Below, one piece after another: positions 5,118 to 9,063 of a stretch of 9,063 nucleotides of DNA (position 1 is its first letter; the number at the start of each line of letters is the position of its first letter). Source of the stretch: Streptococcus oralis (lineage in GTDB: Bacteria; Bacillota; Bacilli; Lactobacillales; Streptococcaceae); the NCBI GenBank assembly GCA_937930605.1, contig CALHBZ010000263.1:1-9063 (forward strand). Direction: 5' to 3'. Position numbers and translations under genes: made by a program. The notes under the pieces are model-generated. The model did not search any database, was not told the DNA's origin, and saw only the letters and a program-made list of their open reading frames with translations.

Positions 5118-5765
5118 TTAATCCGACACAGCACCTGTTCCATCAAAGCTCCAAGTCTCTTTGACATAAGTTGTCAATTGAGCTATTGTTTTTTCATCGC
5201 AAACACACGAAATCATATACACCTTATCATCCTTTTTGAACGTCCAAAGAATAGTATAATTTCCTGATTTAAGACTCATATTCACTTGAATTGCATCGTT
5301 TCCTCCAACAGTAGCAGAAGATCTTGAAACCTTAACAACTTTATTTTTTCCTTTCATGGCACTTTCAAATCTTTGAGCCATCATCTCAGCACTAAATTCC
5401 TCTCCTTCAGCTACATTTGCTTTTTCTCTATTGGAGGCATTTAAAATAATAGCATTAGTACCACTCTGATCTATGTATTGGATGTTATCTCCACCTTCTT
5501 CATATTCATATTTTTTCCAGTCACTCGGGATGTTGACATATCCATAATCTGCTGAACCGATTCGTTTAGTTTCTTCAGGACTCTGATCACCATCTGATAT
5601 TTTTTCCTTTATCTTACTACTCGATTCTGTAGTCTCTTTCACAACACTAGCGGAACTAGATTCCGAAGATGGTAAGTTACTGGACTCTTTCTTTGGACTG
5701 CTACAAGCAACAAGGCTAACTAAAGACAAAACTGCAACAGCCATTAGTAGGGACTTATTTTCCAT
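5118..5765 (-). CDS. Lipoprotein with Ser-rich linker and possible PsbP/DUF1795-like domain
   Basis: A 215-residue predicted lipoprotein: MENK n-region, hydrophobic residues 6-19, lipobox LVAC with Cys21. Residues 22-60 are a Ser/Glu/Lys-rich tether. The domain from about 70 starts GYVNIPSDWKKYEY and has alternating strand-like segments (NAIILNAS, AIQVNMSL, YTILWTF, KVYMISCVC), ending in KETWSFDG. The pattern of a strand with P-x-x-W at the front and a final helix/strand ending in S-F resembles small PsbP-like/DUF1795 domains; I hold this loosely. ATG at 5765 has GAGAAG (5771-5776) at 5-nt spacing. It is downstream of pepF on the same strand with 74 nt between them and convergent with the lipoprotein at 3172 across the IS. 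Ligand and function unknown. Confidence 0.8.
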   Translation of the reverse strand: MENKSLLMAVAVLSLVSLVACSSPKKESSNLPSSESSSASVVKETTESSSKIKEKISDGDQSPEETKRIGSADYGYVNIPSDWKKYEYEEGGDNIQYIDQSGTNAIILNASNREKANVAEGEEFSAEMMAQRFESAMKGKNKVVKVSRSSATVGGNDAIQVNMSLKSGNYTILWTFKKDDKVYMISCVCDEKTIAQLTTYVKETWSFDGTGAVSD

Positions 5766-5793
5766 GTTATCTTCTCATTTATAGATTTTTACT

Positions 5794-5837
5794 AAAAAGT
5801 CTAACTTATTCGCCAACGAATTCCTCACGGAATAAGT
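5794..5837 (-). terminator. Possible terminator after pepF
   Basis: On the minus strand ACTTATTC (5830-5837) pairs with GAATAAGT (5804-5811), an 8-bp AT-rich stem around an 18-nt loop that can fold a further TTCC-GTGA-GGAA mini-hairpin. TTTTT follows at 5794-5798 after a 5-nt gap. It lies just behind the pepF stop codon. The stem is weak, so some read-through into the lipoprotein gene is likely. Confidence 0.35.
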
Positions 5838-5839
5838 AT

Positions 5840-7636
5840 CTACTCTCCCAACTCTGCACTATAGGCAATAATCTGGTCAACTGTGTCTGACAAGAATTGG
5901 ATGGTATCACGAAGGGGTTTATCTGTTGAGATATCCGCTCCAATAATCATGGCTGATTCAAGTGGTGTCTTACTGCCACCTGATTTGAGGAGATTGAGCC
6001 AGTCTTCAGCTCCAGTTTCTGAATGTTTCAGATGGAGATAGCCAGCTGTCGAGATGACTAGTCCAGCTGAGTAAGTGTAACTATACAAGCCCATGTAATA
6101 GTGAGCTTGGCGCATCCAAGTGAGTGCCGCATCGTCGTCAATTTCAATAGCATCTCCCCAGAAGTCAGTCAAGACTTCCTTCATAATGCTGTTGAGTTTG
6201 CTTGCTCCAAAGGTCTCACCCTCTTCAATCAGTGTATAAACCTTGCGTTGGAAGGCCGCTTCCAAGAGGTGGGTGATAAAGTTATGGAAATAGGTGTCTG
6301 TCAAGCGGTGGGCAAGAGCGAATCGTTTCTGACGCGGATTATCAGACTGGTGCTCCAAATAATCACTTAAAAGCAATTCATTGAAGGTTGACGGCGCTTC
6401 GACATAGTAGGTCGACATGTGGGCGTTGAAGTAACTTTGGTGATTGTCTGAAAAGATGAATTGACCGGAATGCCCGATTTCATGGATTAAGGTATAGACA
6501 TCACTCAAACGGCCTGTCCAACTCATGAGAACGTATGGGTGCACACGATATGGGTCCGCCGCATAACCGCCAGAATCCTTGCCACTATTGGCAGCGAAGT
6601 CTACCCAACGCTCTTCTTGATAGCGTGCAATTTCCTGACAATATTCTTGACCCAATGGTGCGACTGATTTCATGACCAAATCGTAGGCATCATCAATAGT
6701 CACTTCAGGATTGAGGGCACTGTCCAAGTCTAGCTTCCAGTCTGCAAAGGTCATCTTTTCAAGACCATTAACCTTGGCAACATGCTTGAGGTATCTCTGA
6801 GCGACTGGCGCAAAGTCCGTCATGATAAGGTCAATCTGGCGGTCAAACATAGCACGGTCCACTTCTTGCTCAGCCAGAAGATAGTCAAAAACTGAGTCGT
6901 AGCCCTTCATATCAGCCAAGAGTTTTTCAGACTTAACCTGAGCTAGATAGGCTGCTGCAGCTGTATTATGGTGCTTACGGAGTCCTTCTGAGAAAGAACG
7001 AAAAGATTTCTCACGAACCTCAGCGTCCTCATGGTTTTGGTAGAAATTCTCATAAGTCACAAAGCTGTTTTTATAAGTCTTACCATGGGCTTCAAAGTCA
7101 GCCATTTCAAAATCCCCAGCACGCATCTTAGTATAGATGTCCTGTGGACTATAGAAAACTTCACCAAGATTGGTCAAGGCCTTCTCCACATCTGCCCCAA
7201 GATAGTGAGCTTTTTTGATTTTGGCCTGACGAATAGCTGCCGTCAAATGTGGCAGATCACCCAAACGATCCAAGACTTCCTCATCAGCTTCCACCAAGGC
7301 ATCGTCAAAGAAGGTCAAGGCTACACTGGCGTCTGTTTCAAATTCCATCCCAGCTTGGGCGATATTAGCAAAATCTTCGTTGCTATAGTCTGTCGTCTGA
7401 GGCATAAAGGAGTAATTGCCGATATGACTCATCTGGATATAGATTTGTTCCAATTCTGCAAAGGCCTTCTCGAAATCTTCAAACGTATGAAGATTCCCCT
7501 TATAGTCACGGCTAAATTGGTTGATATCTTCGCGAGTCTTTTCGATTGCTCGCAAGAAATCCTCACGATCTTGGTATAGGGCAGTTAAATCCCAAAGTTC
7601 CTTTTCAGGAAATTCTGAACGGTGTTTTTGTTCCAT
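5840..7636 (-). CDS. pepF: Oligoendopeptidase F (M3 family zinc metallopeptidase)
   Basis: A 598-residue protein, the usual length of about 600 for PepF/PepB of lactic acid bacteria. It is cytosolic (no signal peptide) and cleaves short peptides, roughly 7-20 residues, in peptide turnover. The zinc site is HEIGH at 385-389 (His385, Glu386 as base, His389), with Glu413 in YYVEAPSTFNE as the likely third ligand. Conserved neighbours such as GGYAADPYRVHPYVLMSW before the zinc site and YSYTYSAGL towards the end are typical of the family. The N-terminal 120 residues form the helical lobe that closes over the cleft. ATG at 7636 has GAGGAAG (7640-7646) at 3-nt spacing and lies 10 nt after the rsmE stop codon, so it is co-transcribed with rsmE and prmA. 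No damage seen. Confidence 0.95.
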   Translation of the reverse strand: MEQKHRSEFPEKELWDLTALYQDREDFLRAIEKTREDINQFSRDYKGNLHTFEDFEKAFAELEQIYIQMSHIGNYSFMPQTTDYSNEDFANIAQAGMEFETDASVALTFFDDALVEADEEVLDRLGDLPHLTAAIRQAKIKKAHYLGADVEKALTNLGEVFYSPQDIYTKMRAGDFEMADFEAHGKTYKNSFVTYENFYQNHEDAEVREKSFRSFSEGLRKHHNTAAAAYLAQVKSEKLLADMKGYDSVFDYLLAEQEVDRAMFDRQIDLIMTDFAPVAQRYLKHVAKVNGLEKMTFADWKLDLDSALNPEVTIDDAYDLVMKSVAPLGQEYCQEIARYQEERWVDFAANSGKDSGGYAADPYRVHPYVLMSWTGRLSDVYTLIHEIGHSGQFIFSDNHQSYFNAHMSTYYVEAPSTFNELLLSDYLEHQSDNPRQKRFALAHRLTDTYFHNFITHLLEAAFQRKVYTLIEEGETFGASKLNSIMKEVLTDFWGDAIEIDDDAALTWMRQAHYYMGLYSYTYSAGLVISTAGYLHLKHSETGAEDWLNLLKSGGSKTPLESAMIIGADISTDKPLRDTIQFLSDTVDQIIAYSAELGE

Positions 7637-7646
7637 TTTCTTCCTC

Positions 7647-8390
7647 TTATTTTTTTAATTCTAATAATACACTAAGGGCTGATAAGGCATAAAGCGGCGC
7701 TGTTTCTGCTCGCAAGATGCGAGGTCCAAGACCTGCCAAAACCGCTCCTTTAGTTTCAAAACTCTCAATTTCCACAGGTGATAGACCGCCTTCTGGACCA
7801 AAGATAAAGAGAACTTTACTTCCCTTTTCAAGACTACTTACAGCTTGTATAAGTGCAGCGGATTCTCCCTCTTTTGCTGACTCTTCATAGGCCACTACGA
7901 TAGAGTCAAACTTCTCGAATTGGGCTAGAAAATCTGCTTTCTTCTCAAAAAGGGTAATACTTGGAACCAAATTCCGCTTGCTTTGTTCTGCTGCTCCAAG
8001 GGCGATTTTTTCTAGTTTTTCAACTTTTTTACCCAATTTCTTGCCGTCCCACTTGGCGACTGACCAGTCGGCAGGAAATGCCCAGATTTGACTAGCACCC
8101 AGTTCCGTCACTTTTTGAGCGATGAACTCCAGCTTATCTCCTTTAGGAAAACCGGATGCGATGGTCACTTGGACGGGCAGTTCCACATTTTCAGATAATT
8201 CTTCGAGCAATTCAAACTGACGAGCTTCCACATCAATCACGCGCGCCAAACGCTTGATACCGTCATCAAAGACTAAAACAACCTCATCACCTTCTTTCAG
8301 GCGCATGACCTGAAACATGTGCTTGCTGGTTTCCTTGTCCTCGATAGTGATAGGTGAGATAGCACTTCCTTTGACAAAATACTGCTGCAT
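7647..8390 (-). CDS. rsmE: 16S rRNA (uracil-1498-N3)-methyltransferase RsmE
   Basis: 247 residues, normal for the family. RsmE transfers a methyl group from S-adenosylmethionine to N3 of U1498 of 16S rRNA in the assembled small subunit. It has an N-terminal PUA-like part (MQQYFVKG to about 70) and a SPOUT methyltransferase domain. The SAM-binding trefoil knot shows as FIFGPEGGLSPVE (196-207) and LGPRILRAETAPLYAL (221-236); KVTELGAS and AAEQSKR (134-139 region) are other family hallmarks. ATG at 8390 is preferred over 8402 because GGAGG (8396-8400) lies 5 nt upstream of it and the family begins MQQYF. It begins one base after the prmA stop, which indicates translational coupling, and pepF follows after 10 nt. 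Confidence 0.95.
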   Translation of the reverse strand: MQQYFVKGSAISPITIEDKETSKHMFQVMRLKEGDEVVLVFDDGIKRLARVIDVEARQFELLEELSENVELPVQVTIASGFPKGDKLEFIAQKVTELGASQIWAFPADWSVAKWDGKKLGKKVEKLEKIALGAAEQSKRNLVPSITLFEKKADFLAQFEKFDSIVVAYEESAKEGESAALIQAVSSLEKGSKVLFIFGPEGGLSPVEIESFETKGAVLAGLGPRILRAETAPLYALSALSVLLELKK

Positions 8391-8391
8391 G

Positions 8392-9063
8392 CTAGCCTCC
8401 AATCACACCAGAGATATCCTTGGTCTTCTTAAAGACACAGGCATTCCATTCCCCTTGCATCATGTGGGTCTCAAGGAAGAAACCTGCCGACTCAGCTGAT
8501 TCGCGCACCATGTCCCACTTGTCCTTGATAATGCCACTCATGATGAGATAGCCTTCGTCCTTAACCAAGCGATAGGCATCGTCCGTCAAATGAATGAGAA
8601 TATCCGCCAAGATATTGGCCACAATGACATCTGCTTCAATCTCCACACCCTTGAGCAAATCTCCTGGGGCTACATGGATATTTTCCATGCCAGGGTTGAG
8701 CTCAATATTTTCCTGAGCGACACGAACTGCCACATCATCTAGGTCATAGGCAAAAATTTCCTTAGCACCAAGCAACGAGCTGGCAATGGAAAGGACACCT
8801 GATCCAGTTCCTACATCGATCACCGTTTCCCCACCGCGAAGAACCTGCTCCAAGGCAAAGAGACTCATCTTGGTCGTCGGATGGGTTCCTGTCCCAAAGG
8901 CCATACCAGGATCTAGCTTGATAATCTTTTCTCCCACTGTCGCCTCATAGTCTGTCCAGGATGGCACGATGGTCAAGTCATGAGTGATACGGGCTGGCTC
9001 GTAATATTTCTTCCAGTTGTCTGCCCAGTCTTCCTCAGCCAAGGCAGTCGTCCCCATCTTGAC
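8392..9063 (-). CDS. prmA: Ribosomal protein L11 methyltransferase PrmA, C-terminal part (runs off the right edge)
   Basis: 223 residues are visible; the reading frame continues through the window edge ([13 protein letters not shown]), so the ATG at 9057 is internal. The family is about 315 residues, so roughly 95 N-terminal residues, the L11-binding domain, lie outside. PrmA trimethylates several amino groups of ribosomal protein L11 using S-adenosylmethionine. Visible motifs are [14 protein letters not shown], the PrmA signature; the SAM-binding loop [14 protein letters not shown]; the acidic YDLDDVAV strand end; and NILADIL, which takes the place of the catalytic NPPY in other methyltransferases. 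Its last codons carry the GGAGG ribosome binding site of rsmE. It is the first visible gene of the operon; the promoter is outside the window. Confidence 0.95.
   Translation of the reverse strand, partial: VKMGTTALAEEDWADNWKKYYEPARITHDLTIVPSWTDYEATVGEKIIKLDPGMAFGTGTHPTTKMSLFALEQVLRGGETVIDVGTGSGVLSIASSLLGAKEIFAYDLDDVAVRVAQENIELNPGMENIHVAPGDLLKGVEIEADVIVANILADILIHLTDDAYRLVKDEGYLIMSGIIKDKWDMVRESAESAGFFLETHMMQGEWNACVFKKTKDISGVIGG

Noticed and set aside
7031..7579. A 182-codon plus-strand frame opposite pepF
   Set aside because: Lies wholly inside the well-supported pepF gene on the other strand, with no promoter, no ribosome binding site and no recognisable protein features.
8391..8402. An upstream RsmE start at 8402 adding MEAS
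   Set aside because: The GGAGG site lies downstream of that codon and fits ATG 8390; the family starts at MQQYF.

Overview
The window looks like chromosome from a mitis-group Streptococcus (S. mitis, S. oralis, S. pneumoniae or a close relative). The evidence is the prmA-rsmE-pepF gene order, the very streptococcal protein sequences, the extended -10 promoters (TATGG-TATACT type) and an IS861/IS150-like IS3-family element. Species cannot be fixed from the sequence alone. By eye, the right third (housekeeping genes) is clearly less AT-rich than the left third.

Layout. (1) 1-2913, all on the minus strand: a tandem array of three paralogous lipoprotein genes, transcribed from 2848 towards 1. 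It ends in a lipase-like alpha/beta hydrolase gene (GHSLGG motif) that runs off the left edge. Behind each of the two upstream lipoprotein genes sits a 19-codon open reading frame. Both match the first codons of the hydrolase gene and stop at the same point. The array therefore reads as lipoprotein + hydrolase start, lipoprotein + hydrolase start, lipoprotein + full hydrolase. (2) 2914-3171: an AT-rich divergent intergenic region. (3) 3172-4152, plus strand: a fourth, unrelated lipoprotein. (4) 4183-5099: a decayed IS3-family element with a 1-bp frameshift in orfA and most of orfB deleted. (5) 5118-5765, minus strand: a fifth lipoprotein. (6) 5840-9063, minus strand: a tight prmA-rsmE-pepF operon (L11 methyltransferase, 16S rRNA m3U1498 methyltransferase, oligoendopeptidase F), with prmA running off the right edge.

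How the genes may work together. The right part is ordinary housekeeping: two methyltransferases acting on translation components, co-transcribed with a cytosolic peptidase. The left part is the interesting one. A lipase-like protein without a signal peptide follows an array of surface-anchored lipoproteins that have a constant N-terminal third and divergent remainders, and truncated hydrolase starts mark each copy. This is the pattern expected of a toxin-immunity locus that has accumulated orphan immunity genes. The closest precedent known to me is the type VII-secreted lipase TslA with its lipoprotein immunity protein TilA in Staphylococcus aureus. That functional reading is inference; the tandem structure and the truncated gene starts are visible directly.
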